Part shown: positions 44,439 to 54,119 of the stretch, one piece after another
Layout of the letters: each line of letters begins with the position of its first letter
How positions within the stretch are numbered: position 1 is the first letter of the stretch
DNA from: Sulfitobacter sp. THAF37
GTDB lineage: Bacteria; Pseudomonadota; Alphaproteobacteria; Rhodobacterales; Rhodobacteraceae
Direction: 5' to 3'
Length of the DNA stretch: 64,000 nucleotides
Assembly: GCF_009363555.1 (NCBI RefSeq)
Contig: NZ_CP045372.1
Coordinates: 2,119,501 to 2,183,500 of the forward strand
Program-made: the position numbers and the translations under genes
The notes under the pieces: generated by a model
What the model saw: the letters and a program-made list of their open reading frames with translations, nothing else
Told to the model about the DNA's origin: nothing
Database searches by the model: none

Positions 44439-44996
44439 ATGCGTATGTTCAGCGTCAACCTCAAACGTCACCTCGCGGCACTTGGCGCTTTAGTGTTGCT
44501 CAGCGGCATGTCCGTGGCTGAATCCGTCTCTCCGGAGCTGATGGAAAAGCTGCGCACCGCGACAGCGGACGAAGCGCCGCGAGTCGCCCGCGAGGTGGAA
44601 ACCACCTGGGGGCGGTCGGGGTCCGCCGCGATGGACCTGTTGCTCAAGCGGGGGCGCGACGCGATGGAGGAAGAGGAGTATTCCCTCGCCATCGAACATT
44701 TCACGGCACTGACCGACCACGCCCCCGATTTCGCCGAAGGATACCACGCCCGTGCCGAAGCGTTCTTTCGCGCCGAACGGTATGGCCCCGCCCTGGCCGA
44801 TCTTGAGCGCGCGCTGGCGCTCAACCCGCAAAACTACGATGCGATCTTTGGCCTGGCCGTGATGGTCCAGGAATTCGGCGACCCGCGCCGCGCCGCCGAA
44901 CTGTATCGCCGTGTCCTTGCCATCTATCCACACCATCCCAACGCGGGCGAGGCGCTGACGCGTCTGCAGCGCGACGGGATCGGGCGGGAACTCTGA
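44439..44996 (+). CDS. Exported tetratricopeptide-repeat protein
   Basis: 185 residues. A signal peptide (ALGALVLLSGMSVAES) is followed by TPR helices: DAMEEEEYSLAIEHFTALTD, AEAFFRAERYGPALADLERA and FGLAVMVQEFGDPRRAAELY. Periplasmic scaffold protein by inference. Start at 44439, with an alternative ATG at 44445. The helicase gene follows 13 bases downstream. Confidence 0.9.
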   Translation: MRMFSVNLKRHLAALGALVLLSGMSVAESVSPELMEKLRTATADEAPRVAREVETTWGRSGSAAMDLLLKRGRDAMEEEEYSLAIEHFTALTDHAPDFAEGYHARAEAFFRAERYGPALADLERALALNPQNYDAIFGLAVMVQEFGDPRRAAELYRRVLAIYPHHPNAGEALTRLQRDGIGREL

Positions 44997-45009
44997 TCGG
45001 AGACATCTC

Positions 45010-47982
45010 GTGGCGAGCGATGCGCGGATCGTGGCCGTTCTGGGCCCGACCAATACCGGCAAGACCACCTATGCCATCGAACGGATGCTGGCGCACCGGA
45101 CGGGGGTGATCGGCCTGCCGCTGCGCCTGCTGGCGCGCGAGGTCTACGACCGCATCGTGGCGCTGCGCGGCCCTTCGGTGGTGGCGCTGGTCACAGGCGA
45201 GGAGCGTATCGTGCCGCCGCGCACCCAGTACTGGGTCTGCACGGTCGAGGCGATGCCCGAGGGCATGGGCGCGGATTTCGTCGCGGTGGACGAAATTCAG
45301 CTTTGTGCCGATCCTGAGCGGGGCCATGTCTTTACCGACCGCCTGCTGCGGATGCGGGGCCTGCACGAGACGCTCTTCATGGGGTCGGATACCATGCGCG
45401 GCACCATCGCGGCCCTTGTCCCCAAGGTCCAGTTCATGCGCCGTGAACGAATGTCCGAATTGATCTACTCTGGTCAGAAAAAGATAAGCCGGATGCGCCC
45501 TCGCAGTGCGATTGTCGGGTTTTCGGTTGAAAATGTATATCCGATTGCCGAGCTGATCCGCCGCCAGAAGGGCGGTGCGGCGGTGGTAATGGGGGCGCTG
45601 TCGCCGCGCACGCGCAACGCGCAGGTGGAGATGTACCAGAACGGCGAGGTCGATTTCCTGGTGGCGACCGATGCCATCGGGATGGGGCTTAACCTTGACG
45701 TCGATCACGTCGCCTTTTCCAGCCTGACAAAGTTCGACGGCCGCCGGATGCGCCAGCTGGCACCGAACGAACTGGCCCAGATCGCCGGACGCGCCGGACG
45801 CGGGTTCAGATCCGGCACCTTCGGCACCACAGGCGATGCGCCCGCGCTGGACGACGGCATGGCGCGGGCGATCATGGATCACCAGTTCACGCCGCAGAAC
45901 AAGATCAACTGGCGCAATCATGCGCTGCAATTCGGCTCCATCGACAGGCTGATCGAGACGCTTGAGGCAAAGCCCGACGACGACCGTCTTGTCCGCGCGC
46001 GTGAGGCGGACGATCTGCGCGCCCTCAAGGCGCTGGGCCAGGTCGACGAAGTTTTTGCCCGCTGCAGCGACGGACCATCCGTGCGGCTGCTGTGGGACGT
46101 CTGCCGCATCCCCGATTTCCGGGGGATCAGTCACGCGGAACACGCCGACCTTCTGGAACGGATTTTCTGCGATCTTCACCAGTCAGGCCGCATACCGGAC
46201 GACTGGCTGGCGCGACAAATCAAGCGAATAGATCGAACCGATGGGGATATTGATGCGTTGTCGAAACGACTGGCCTTCATCCGCACATGGACCTATGTCG
46301 CGCAGCGCAAGGGGTGGACCCAGGACGAAAGCCATTGGCGCGGGGCGACCCGTGTCGTAGAAGACCGACTGTCGGACGCATTGCACGAGCGTCTGACGCA
46401 GAGATTTGTAGACCGGCGCACATCCGTGCTCTTGCGCCGGCTAGGACAGAAGGAAGCCATGGTGGCCGAAGTAAACGAGACTGGTGAAGTCACTGTCGAA
46501 GGTGAATACGTAGGCAAGCTGGACGGTTTCCGGTTCCGCGCCGACAAGGGTGCAGGCGGGGCCGAGGAAAAGACGATCAAGTCCGCCGCTCTTCAGGCGC
46601 TTGCACCACAGTTCCATCTGCGCGCCGATCGTTTCTACAATGCGCCCGATACCGAGATCGACTTTACCGAGCAGGGCGGGCTCATGTGGGGCGCCGCCGC
46701 TGTGGGCAAACTGGTCGCGGGCAGCGACCCGTTGAAGCCGCAGGTCGAGGTCTTTGTTGACGATGTCGCCGGTCCGGACGTGGCGCAAAAGGTGCAGCGC
46801 CGGTTGCAACATTTCATCGACCGCAAAATCGCGGCATTGTTCGAACCGCTGATGGGGCTGTCCAAGGATGAGACACTGACCGGCCTTGCACGGGGCTTTG
46901 CGTTTCAGTTGGTCGAAAACTTCGGGCTCCTCCCGCGCGCCCAGGTGGCCGATGACGTCAAGGCGCTGGATCAGGACGCGCGCGGCGCGCTGCGCAAGCA
47001 CGGCATCCGGTTTGGCCAGTTCACCATTTTCATGCCGCTGCTGCTGAAACCCGCGCCGACACGGCTGCGGCTGGTCCTGTGGTCGCTGTCCCGAGAGTTG
47101 GACGAATTCCCCGAATCCCCGCCGCCCGGGCTGGTGACGATTCCGGTCGAGGCCGACGCGCCGCAGGGGGCCGACACGATGTCGGGCTATCGCAACGCGG
47201 GTGCGCGGGCGATCCGCATCGACATGCTGGAGCGGCTGGCCGACATGGTGCGCGCCGAGGATTCCCGCGGCGGGTTCGAGGCCAAGGCGGACATGCTGTC
47301 GATCACCGGCATGACGCTTGAGCAGTTCGCCGGCCTGATGCAGGGGCTTGGCTACAAGGCCGAGAAGGGCGAGCGCGAAAAGGTCAAACCGGTCGATACC
47401 TCCACGCCCAAGGACGGCACCCACAAGGTGATGGATGAGACCGCCGATACCGAGGTGCCGGAAAAGACCGATCTCGACACACCGACGGACGATGCACCGG
47501 ACAAGCCGGTGATGGACGTCGCGGCGGAAGAGCCTGCCGGCGGCATCATCGAAAAACCCGCTCCGGCGACACCGGACGACACCCCGGGCGCCGTCTCTGA
47601 CATGCCGGACGACGGGATCGCGCCGCTGGCCGAAGAGCCTGCGGAGACGCCGCTTGCAGAGGACGGCATTCCCGACGTCCCCGCCGAGGAAACACCGCAA
47701 GGCACCGCACCCGATGCAGAGGTCGCGGGCCCCGAGACTGAGGTGTACTACATCTTCACCTGGGCCCGCAGCGGCCGTGGTGGCAACAATCCGCGCCGCA
47801 ACGCGGGCGGCGAAAAGCCCAGGGGCCGCAGCAAGCCGCGCAAGGGCGGTCCGCGCGGTGACAAGGGCGAAAAGGGCGGCAAGGCGCAGAATTTCTCTGC
47901 CCGTCCGCCCCGCAAGGAAAAGCAGATCGACCCCGACAATCCGTTTGCCGCCGCCCTGATGGGGCTGAAGGACAACAAGTAG
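45010..47982 (+). CDS. Suv3-like ATP-dependent RNA helicase
   Basis: 990 residues, GTG start after GGAGA. Superfamily 2 motifs: GPTNTGKT (12-19), VDEIQLC (motif II), and IAGRAGRG (motif VI). This is the Suv3/mitochondrial-type helicase found in alphaproteobacteria. Beyond the helicase domains lies an acidic Pro/Glu-rich linker (about 800-905), then a basic Arg/Gly/Lys tail (SGRGGNNPRRNAGGEKPRGR), likely for RNA binding. Probably works in RNA turnover. The next gene starts right after its stop. Confidence 0.92.
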   Translation: MASDARIVAVLGPTNTGKTTYAIERMLAHRTGVIGLPLRLLAREVYDRIVALRGPSVVALVTGEERIVPPRTQYWVCTVEAMPEGMGADFVAVDEIQLCADPERGHVFTDRLLRMRGLHETLFMGSDTMRGTIAALVPKVQFMRRERMSELIYSGQKKISRMRPRSAIVGFSVENVYPIAELIRRQKGGAAVVMGALSPRTRNAQVEMYQNGEVDFLVATDAIGMGLNLDVDHVAFSSLTKFDGRRMRQLAPNELAQIAGRAGRGFRSGTFGTTGDAPALDDGMARAIMDHQFTPQNKINWRNHALQFGSIDRLIETLEAKPDDDRLVRAREADDLRALKALGQVDEVFARCSDGPSVRLLWDVCRIPDFRGISHAEHADLLERIFCDLHQSGRIPDDWLARQIKRIDRTDGDIDALSKRLAFIRTWTYVAQRKGWTQDESHWRGATRVVEDRLSDALHERLTQRFVDRRTSVLLRRLGQKEAMVAEVNETGEVTVEGEYVGKLDGFRFRADKGAGGAEEKTIKSAALQALAPQFHLRADRFYNAPDTEIDFTEQGGLMWGAAAVGKLVAGSDPLKPQVEVFVDDVAGPDVAQKVQRRLQHFIDRKIAALFEPLMGLSKDETLTGLARGFAFQLVENFGLLPRAQVADDVKALDQDARGALRKHGIRFGQFTIFMPLLLKPAPTRLRLVLWSLSRELDEFPESPPPGLVTIPVEADAPQGADTMSGYRNAGARAIRIDMLERLADMVRAEDSRGGFEAKADMLSITGMTLEQFAGLMQGLGYKAEKGEREKVKPVDTSTPKDGTHKVMDETADTEVPEKTDLDTPTDDAPDKPVMDVAAEEPAGGIIEKPAPATPDDTPGAVSDMPDDGIAPLAEEPAETPLAEDGIPDVPAEETPQGTAPDAEVAGPETEVYYIFTWARSGRGGNNPRRNAGGEKPRGRSKPRKGGPRGDKGEKGGKAQNFSARPPRKEKQIDPDNPFAAALMGLKDNK

Positions 47983-48369
47983 GTGAACACCGCGCCGCCA
48001 AAGCTTCGAATCGACAAGTGGCTTTGGCACGCGCGTTTCTTCAAGACCCGCTCGCTGGCTGCGGCGCGGGTTTCCGACGGGGCGGTGCGGATCAACGGCA
48101 CGGCGACCACGAAACGGGCCAGCATGGTCTCCGCTGGCGATGTCCTGACCTTTGCCATCGGCGAGCGGGTGCGCGTCATCCGGATCGAGGCGCTGGGGAC
48201 GAGGCGCGGTCCGGCGGTCGAGGCACAGGGTCTTTACACCGACCTGTCCCCGCCCGCCCCCCGACCGGAGGACAAACTGACTGAAAATCCGGCGTTTGAC
48301 GGAAAAGGTCGCCCCACCAAGAAGGACCGCCGCAAGCTTGATCTTTCTAAGTCCCGGCACCTTGAATGA
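47983..48369 (+). CDS. hslR: S4-domain RNA-binding protein, heat-shock protein 15 type
   Basis: 128 residues, GTG start immediately after the helicase stop. S4 domain LRIDKWLWHARFFKTRSLAA, then VRINGTATTKRASMVSAGD, with a basic C terminus. Hsp15 rescues stalled 50S subunits carrying nascent chains in E. coli. The coupling to a helicase suggests RNA handling. Confidence 0.9.
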   Translation: MNTAPPKLRIDKWLWHARFFKTRSLAAARVSDGAVRINGTATTKRASMVSAGDVLTFAIGERVRVIRIEALGTRRGPAVEAQGLYTDLSPPAPRPEDKLTENPAFDGKGRPTKKDRRKLDLSKSRHLE

Positions 48370-48420
48370 TGACGGATGCTGATTTACTCAGGCCCACAGC
48401 GACCCTGACAGAGATCCCCC

Positions 48421-48759
48421 ATGACCTATATCGTGAACGACGCCTGCATTGCCTGCAAATACACCGATTGTGTCGAGGTGTGCCCGGTTGACTGCTTTTA
48501 CGAAGGCGAGAACATGCTGGTGATCCACCCGGACGAATGCATCGACTGCGGCGTCTGCGAACCCGAATGCCCTGCCGATGCGATCCGTCCGGATACAGAG
48601 CCGGACATGGAAAAGTGGGTCGAATTTAACCGAAAGTATTCAGAGCTTTGGCCGGTGATCATCACCAAGAAGGATCCGCTGCCCGAGGCCGAGGAACGCG
48701 ACGGCGAGACCGGAAAACTCGAAAAGTACTTCTCGGAAAGTCCCGGTGAGGGCGGGTGA
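48421..48759 (+). CDS. fdxA: 7Fe ferredoxin FdxA
   Basis: 112 residues. Cysteines at 9, 12?, 17, 21 and 25 in [21 protein letters not shown] and at 40, 43, 46 and 50 in [11 protein letters not shown] match 3Fe-4S plus 4Fe-4S ferredoxins of the Azotobacter FdI type. The C-terminal tail is the long family type. Soluble electron carrier; partner not evident. Confidence 0.96.
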   Translation: MTYIVNDACIACKYTDCVEVCPVDCFYEGENMLVIHPDECIDCGVCEPECPADAIRPDTEPDMEKWVEFNRKYSELWPVIITKKDPLPEAEERDGETGKLEKYFSESPGEGG

Positions 48760-49076
48760 TTCGCCGCCTTTCTTCATGTGCTGCATGAATAAGACCCTGT
48801 AAGTGCCTGCAATAAAAGGTTGCACATAGAGTTTACCCCGGGTCATCTTTCGGATGCCCTGTTTTTGTGCTATGATGCAGCAACGCTGGATATGACTGTC
48901 AACTCTTTGGGTGCGGACGTTTGATCATTCTTCCGCCAACAGAGGTTCAAAGCAGTAAATCACTACCACGCACAGTTGGATGTCGGCATGCACCGCCGCA
49001 TCGCGTTTGTGTTTTCGACCGTCGGATCAGCACATGGATTAACAGCGGGTGAACCCCGCGCTTCAGGAGCCGCCAA
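48760..49076. promoter_or_regulatory. Upstream region of carD
   Basis: 317 bases without a gene. A candidate sigma-70 promoter for carD is TTTCGG (48848-48853), 17 bases, TATGAT (48871-48876), leaving a leader of about 195 bases. No riboswitch or RNA structure recognised. AGGAG lies before the carD start. Confidence 0.4.
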
Positions 49077-49589
49077 ATGACTAAAACGAAAAAGCACGAT
49101 TTCCGCCCGAACGAATTTGTCGTCTATCCCGCCCATGGTGTGGGACAGATCGTTTCGATCGAAGAGCAGGAAGTCGCCGGCATTTCGCTGGAGCTGTTCG
49201 TGATCTCCTTTGAAAAGGACAAGATGACCCTGCGGGTTCCGACCCACAAGGCCTCCGAAATCGGGATGCGTGCGCTGTCTTCGCCCGATGTCATCAACCA
49301 CGCGATGAAGACGCTCAAGGGCAAGGCCAAGGTCAAACGCGCCATGTGGTCCCGCCGGGCGCAGGAATACGAGCAGAAGATCAATTCCGGCGACCTGATC
49401 GCCATCGCAGAGGTCGTGCGCGATCTGCACCGCACAGACGATCAGCGCGAGCAAAGCTATTCCGAACGTCAGCTTTACGAAGCCGCGCTGGAGCGTCTGA
49501 CGCGCGAAGTGGCCGCGGTCAGCGGTGGCGACGAGAATGCGGCGGCCAAGCAGGTCGGCGATGTTCTGGACAGCCGCGTCGCGGCCTGA
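49077..49589 (+). CDS. carD: CarD family transcriptional regulator
   Basis: 170 residues. N-terminal RNA-polymerase-interacting Tudor-like domain (FRPNEFVVYPAHGVGQIVSI, LRVPTHKASEIGMR), then a helical DNA-binding domain (AMWSRRAQEYEQKINSGD, SERQLYEAALERL). CdnL/CarD proteins stabilise open complexes at rRNA and housekeeping promoters. A terminator follows. Confidence 0.95.
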   Translation: MTKTKKHDFRPNEFVVYPAHGVGQIVSIEEQEVAGISLELFVISFEKDKMTLRVPTHKASEIGMRALSSPDVINHAMKTLKGKAKVKRAMWSRRAQEYEQKINSGDLIAIAEVVRDLHRTDDQREQSYSERQLYEAALERLTREVAAVSGGDENAAAKQVGDVLDSRVAA

Positions 49590-49611
49590 GCCCCCAAGCG
49601 ATCTGATAGGG

Positions 49612-49643
49612 CGCCGCGTCTCCCGGGGGGAGGTGCGGCGTTT
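49612..49643 (+). terminator. Rho-independent terminator after carD
   Basis: CGCCGC (49612-49617) pairs with GCGGCG (49635-49640); inner CTCCC pairs with GGGAG. TTT follows. Confidence 0.65.
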
Positions 49644-49666
49644 CGCGTTTCAGGTTGTTTCCCGGT

Positions 49667-50452
49667 TCACGGCAGGGCGGCGGCGCAAACCACCATCAGC
49701 ACCGTGCATTCCACAATCTGCTGGGTGGCCCCCAGTACATCGCCGGTCTGACCGCCGATCTTGGCCCCTGCGACCGCGCCCGTGGCCAGTGTGGCCGCCA
49801 GGCTCATCACGATCACGCCCAGCCAAGCACCGGAAAAGGCCGCCGCGAGCACGCCGATACCAAGGGCACCGATCACGGCCGCGCGCGGCGGGGTGCCGGT
49901 CTGGCGTGAGAGCCCGCTGTTCCGGGCGTGGGGCAGCCGCTGCATGGCCCACACCATGCAGGCGCGCGATACCATCGCCGCAGGGATCAGGGCCGCCGCC
50001 AGCGCCCCGGCGCCGATCAGCAGCGCGATCAGTTGCCAGCGCAGGATCAGCGTCAGCGCCAATGCGATCACGCCATAGGTTCCGATCTGGCTGTCCTTCA
50101 TGATTTCCAGCCGCCGGTCCCGGGTCCAGCCGCCCCAGAACCCGTCCGCGCAATCGGCCAGCCCGTCTTCGTGCATGGCACCGGTCAGCAGCACCGTGAC
50201 CGCAAGCGTAATGAGGGCGGCAACGGCAGGCGGCAGCCCGGCCCCGGATGCGAGCGCCGCCGCGATCACCCCCGCGCCACCAATCACCAGGCCGACCAGC
50301 GGATAGGCCCAGGCCGCTTGGGCGGGGGCGCGGGTGTCATGCGCCGCAAAGCCAGAGGCAGGCAGGGGAAGGCGGGTCAAGAGCCCCAATGCCATGATGA
50401 CATCACGGGGATGAAAGGCACGCTGCGGCCCGGTGGTGTCGCTTCTGTCCAA
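49667..50452 (-). CDS. cobS: Adenosylcobinamide-GDP ribazoletransferase
   Basis: 261 residues, polytopic. Motifs of CobS/Cob[42 protein letters not shown], and [13 protein letters not shown]. Last step of cobalamin nucleotide-loop assembly. The 5' end is uncertain: the longest frame starts with TTG at 50452, and an internal ATG would begin at residue 20. Divergent from cobT. Confidence 0.93.
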   Translation of the reverse strand: MDRSDTTGPQRAFHPRDVIMALGLLTRLPLPASGFAAHDTRAPAQAAWAYPLVGLVIGGAGVIAAALASGAGLPPAVAALITLAVTVLLTGAMHEDGLADCADGFWGGWTRDRRLEIMKDSQIGTYGVIALALTLILRWQLIALLIGAGALAAALIPAAMVSRACMVWAMQRLPHARNSGLSRQTGTPPRAAVIGALGIGVLAAAFSGAWLGVIVMSLAATLATGAVAGAKIGGQTGDVLGATQQIVECTVLMVVCAAALP

Positions 50453-50526
50453 TATTCCGCCCCTCGCGCCCTTTCCAGCATTCGGCGCTCTCGCTAGACA
50501 GGGCCAGTACCGAATTCAAGCCGAGC

Positions 50527-51546
50527 ATGCCCATGACCCAGCCTTTTGCAAGCCTCTCCGCCTTCCGCGCCCTTCTGACGGATCTTCCGGGGGTGGACGA
50601 GGACGCCACCCAGGCGGCGGCGGCGCATAACGGCCAGTTGACCAAGCCACCCGCGTCGCTGGGCCGGCTGGAGGACCTGGCGATCTGGTATCGCGGTTGG
50701 CGGGGCGGCGACAGGGCCGAGATCACGTCGCCGCAGGTCATCGTCTTTGCAGGCAACCACGGGGTCGCGGCGCGGGGTGTGTCGGCCTTTCCAGCCGAAG
50801 TGACCGGCCAGATGGTCATGAATTTCCAGGCCGGTGGCGCAGCGGTCAACCAGCTGGCGCGCACTGCGGGCGCGTCGATGACGGTTGTGCCGCTGGACCT
50901 CGACCGTCCGACAGCCGATTTCACCGAAAGTCCGGCGATGACGGAGGAGGATCTGCTGGCGGCCCTGACCGCGGGCTGGCAAGCGGTGGATCACACTGCC
51001 GATCTGTTGGTGGTAGGCGAGATGGGCATCGCCAACACCACCAGCGCCGCCGCCATCGCCTGCGCCCTTCTGGGCGGCGATGCGGCAGACTGGACCGGTC
51101 GCGGCACCGGGGTCGATGACGCGGCGCTGGCGGTGAAAACGGACGTGGTGCGCCAGGGCGTGGCGCTGCACGGCGGGCAGGGCGACGGGCTGGACATGCT
51201 GCGCCGGCTGGGCGGGCGTGAGCTGGCCGGTATGGCGGGCGCGATGGCGCGCGCGCGCAGTCTGCGCATCCCCGTCATACTCGACGGTTTTATCTGCTGT
51301 GCCGCAGCACTTTGCCTTCAGAAAACGGCAGAGGCGGCGCTGGATCATACGGTGGCCGGACATCTGAGCACCGAGAACGGTCACGCCCGCCTTCTGGCGG
51401 CGATGGACAAGACGCCGCTTTTGCAGCTTGGCCTGCGGCTGGGCGAGGCATCGGGTGGCACCCTTGCAATTCCTGTGCTCAGGGCCGCGCTGGCCTGTCA
51501 CGCGGGCATGGCGACCTTTGCACAGGCAGGCGTCAGCGACGGCTGA
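50527..51546 (+). CDS. cobT: Nicotinate-nucleotide-dimethylbenzimidazole phosphoribosyltransferase
   Basis: 339 residues. Motifs [44 protein letters not shown] and [11 protein letters not shown] match CobT, which activates dimethylbenzimidazole for the cobalamin lower ligand. Start at 50527, with ATG 50533 as alternative. Paired divergently with cobS; no cobalamin riboswitch fits in the 74-base gap. Confidence 0.95.
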   Translation: MPMTQPFASLSAFRALLTDLPGVDEDATQAAAAHNGQLTKPPASLGRLEDLAIWYRGWRGGDRAEITSPQVIVFAGNHGVAARGVSAFPAEVTGQMVMNFQAGGAAVNQLARTAGASMTVVPLDLDRPTADFTESPAMTEEDLLAALTAGWQAVDHTADLLVVGEMGIANTTSAAAIACALLGGDAADWTGRGTGVDDAALAVKTDVVRQGVALHGGQGDGLDMLRRLGGRELAGMAGAMARARSLRIPVILDGFICCAAALCLQKTAEAALDHTVAGHLSTENGHARLLAAMDKTPLLQLGLRLGEASGGTLAIPVLRAALACHAGMATFAQAGVSDG

Positions 51547-51568
51547 GGGCGCTGGCCCCCGCTGGCCG

Positions 51569-53488
51569 TCAGGCGCGCTTTTCTTCCTCTTCCTCGTCGC
51601 CGCGGTTCAGAAACGCGGTTTCAAGGTCTTTTTGCAGCTCTTTCGCGCGGGCCACGTAAGCCTTGTTCTGCGAGGGCGGCACATCGGGCCGCCACAGCGC
51701 GGCAAGCTCGCGCACCGACTTGCGGTCATGGGCATAGAACATGCGCTGCGCCTCGGCGGCCTCGTATTCCGACAGGCCGAGGTTTTCCAGCACATAGCGT
51801 CCCGCGCGCAAGGAGCTGTCGAACATCTCGCGGACGATGTCGTTGGCCCCGGCCTGGAACTGGCGATAGACATCCGTGCGGTCGTGGGCGCGGGCCACGA
51901 TGTGCAGGTCGGGCCGTTCCTTGCGGGCATAGGTGATCAGCTGCAGGGCCGACCGGGGATCGTCCAGCGCCACCACCAGCACGCTGGCATCCCGCAGCCC
52001 GGCCTTGCGCAGGATGTCGGGCCGGGTCGGGTCGCCCAGAAACGCCTTGAAGCCAAAGCGCCGCATCACCGCGATGGTGTCCGGGTTGTGGTCCAGCACG
52101 ACGGTCTGGAACCCGCTGGCCTGCACCAGCCGGTTCACGATCTGGCCGAAACGCCCGATCCCGGCGATGATGACGGGGCCCGATTCGTCGATCTCGTCCG
52201 GGGGCTGCGGCCCGCTTTTTTCGTCCATGCGGCGGCTGATCCGGTCATAAAGGATGAACAACAACGGCGTGATCAACATGGACAGGGCAATCACCAGCAA
52301 GAGCGTCTCGGCGATGTCGTTGGGCATCACGCCGGTCGCCACGGAAAAGCTGACCAGCACGAAGCCGAATTCACCCGCCTGCGCGAGGCTCAGCGCAAAG
52401 AGCCACTGGTCCCGCCCCTTGAGCCGGAAGATGCGGCCCAGAACGCCCAGGATCACGCCCTTCACGATGATCACCAACACCGCCATGCCCACCAGCAGGA
52501 TCGGACGGCTGAACAGCAGATCAAAGTTGACCCCCGCGCCCACGGTGACAAAGAACAGGCCCAGAAGCAGCCCCTTGAAGGGTTCAAGGTCGGTTTCCAG
52601 CTCGTGCCGGAACTCGGAGGAGGCAAGGACCACCCCGGCGAGGAACGCCCCCAGTGCCGGAGAAAGGCCGACCAGCATCATCAGGAACGAGATCCCGACC
52701 ACGATCAGCAATGCCAGCGCGGTATACATCTCGCGCAGGTTGGCGGAGTGGATGAAGCGGAACACCGGTCGCGTGAAGAAGACGCCGACGATGATGATCG
52801 ACAGCACAGCCCCGATGGTGACAAGGGTGACACCCCATCCCGGCAGGTTCTGGACAAAGTCGAAAGCCGCGTTGGCCCCGGCGGGGCCGTGATGGCCCGC
52901 GTCGGCGTCGTGGGCGGCCTCGACCTGTTCGGCACTGAGAGAGATCGACCCGTCGGGCAGGATGCCCCCCATGTTCCCGGTCGCCAGCAGCGGCAGCAGC
53001 GCCAGGATCGGGATCACCGCGATATCCTGCGTCAGCAGGACGGAAAAGACGCTGCGCCCGCCCCCGGTCCGCATGAGGTTCTTTTCCGACAGGGTCTGCA
53101 GCACGATGGCGGTAGAGGACAGCGCGAGTGTAAGCCCGACCGCCATGGAGACGTTCCAGGACTGGCCATAGGCCATCGCCACCCCCATCAGGGCCGCTGT
53201 GGTCAGGATCACCTGCAGGCCCCCGAGCCCCAGCAACCTATGCCGCATGTCCCACAGCGCGCGCGGCTCCAGCTCCAATCCGATGAGAAACAGCATCATC
53301 ACCACGCCGAATTCCGCGAAATGCTGCACATCCTTCGTCTCGGACCCGACAAGCCCCAGCACCGGCCCGATCAGGATCCCGGCGGCCAGATAGCCCAGCA
53401 CGGACCCCAGCCCGAGACGCGCGGCGATCGGCACCGCGATCACAGCCGCGGCGAGGTAGATCGAAGCCTGAAACAGGAAGCCTTCCAT
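51569..53488 (-). CDS. Kef-type monovalent cation:proton antiporter (CPA2) with RCK domain
   Basis: 639 residues. N-terminal antiporter of about 12 helices (GSVLGYLAAGILIGPVLGLV, LFLIGLELEP, GGRSVFSVLLTQDIAVIPIL) and a cytoplasmic TrkA-N/RCK NAD-binding domain (PVIIAGIGRFGQIVNRLV). A His/Asp-rich loop (AAHDADAGHHGPAGA) interrupts the membrane part. Probably exports potassium in pH or electrophile stress, as KefB/KefC do. The acidic C terminus ends RGDEEEEEKRA. Confidence 0.93.
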   Translation of the reverse strand: MEGFLFQASIYLAAAVIAVPIAARLGLGSVLGYLAAGILIGPVLGLVGSETKDVQHFAEFGVVMMLFLIGLELEPRALWDMRHRLLGLGGLQVILTTAALMGVAMAYGQSWNVSMAVGLTLALSSTAIVLQTLSEKNLMRTGGGRSVFSVLLTQDIAVIPILALLPLLATGNMGGILPDGSISLSAEQVEAAHDADAGHHGPAGANAAFDFVQNLPGWGVTLVTIGAVLSIIIVGVFFTRPVFRFIHSANLREMYTALALLIVVGISFLMMLVGLSPALGAFLAGVVLASSEFRHELETDLEPFKGLLLGLFFVTVGAGVNFDLLFSRPILLVGMAVLVIIVKGVILGVLGRIFRLKGRDQWLFALSLAQAGEFGFVLVSFSVATGVMPNDIAETLLLVIALSMLITPLLFILYDRISRRMDEKSGPQPPDEIDESGPVIIAGIGRFGQIVNRLVQASGFQTVVLDHNPDTIAVMRRFGFKAFLGDPTRPDILRKAGLRDASVLVVALDDPRSALQLITYARKERPDLHIVARAHDRTDVYRQFQAGANDIVREMFDSSLRAGRYVLENLGLSEYEAAEAQRMFYAHDRKSVRELAALWRPDVPPSQNKAYVARAKELQKDLETAFLNRGDEEEEEKRA

Positions 53489-53508
53489 TTCGGTCCTTTC
53501 GAAAAGGT

Positions 53509-53964
53509 TCAGGTGGGCAGCGGCCCATCCCGTTTGAGCTGGTCCATCACGATCTGACTGTGCACCCGCGACACGGCGGGATGTGGCAACAGCACCTCGT
53601 GAATCAGCCGGTTGAGGCTGGGTAAGTCTTCACAATAAACGCGCAGCAGATAATCCGCATCCCCCGTCATGGTCCAGACGCTGACAATCTCGGCCCGGGT
53701 GGCCATAAGTTGCGCAAAACTGCGTGAATGATCGGGGCCGTGGGTGCCCAGATGCACCTGGACGAAGCCCTGCACGTTCAGGCCCAGGCGCACCGGGTCC
53801 AGTCGGGCGAAATAGCCGTGAATGTACCCTTCGGCTTCCAGCCGTTGGCGGCGGCGCCCGGCCTGTGACGGCGACAGGTTCAGTGCTTCGCCCAGTTGCT
53901 GCGCCGTCAGATGCGCGTCGCGTTGCAGTGCGGCCAGCAGCCGCGCGTCTGTTTCATCCAGCAT
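53509..53964 (-). CDS. Lrp/AsnC family transcriptional regulator
   Basis: 151 residues from an ATG at 53964; the longer frame upstream is not conserved-looking. N-terminal winged helix (LDETDARLLAALQRDAHLTA, QLGEALNLSPSQAGRRRQRL) and a C-terminal AsnC/RAM domain (FVQVHLGTHG, IVSVWTMTGDADYLLRV). Divergent from hppD, so it probably regulates tyrosine catabolism in response to an amino acid or intermediate. Confidence 0.93.
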   Translation of the reverse strand: MLDETDARLLAALQRDAHLTAQQLGEALNLSPSQAGRRRQRLEAEGYIHGYFARLDPVRLGLNVQGFVQVHLGTHGPDHSRSFAQLMATRAEIVSVWTMTGDADYLLRVYCEDLPSLNRLIHEVLLPHPAVSRVHSQIVMDQLKRDGPLPT

Positions 53965-54119
53965 CTTCGCTCTGCCTTGTGCGGAGTTTGCGCGCCCTTG
54001 TGGGAAACTATGCGTCATTCCCGCAAGAATTACCATTCGCTTTATGAAATTTGCGCAACATCAGCACGCATTGAACCTTATCTTTCCAGTAACCGTTTAC
54101 CCTGCAAAGGAGGCATCTC

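Noticed and set aside
50453..50526. Cobalamin riboswitch between cobS and cobT
   Set aside because: The gap is too short, and no B12-box was seen.
51428..53557. A 709-residue plus-strand open frame
   Set aside because: His/Gln/Asp-rich shadow of the Kef-type antiporter on the other strand, with no ribosome binding site or domain.
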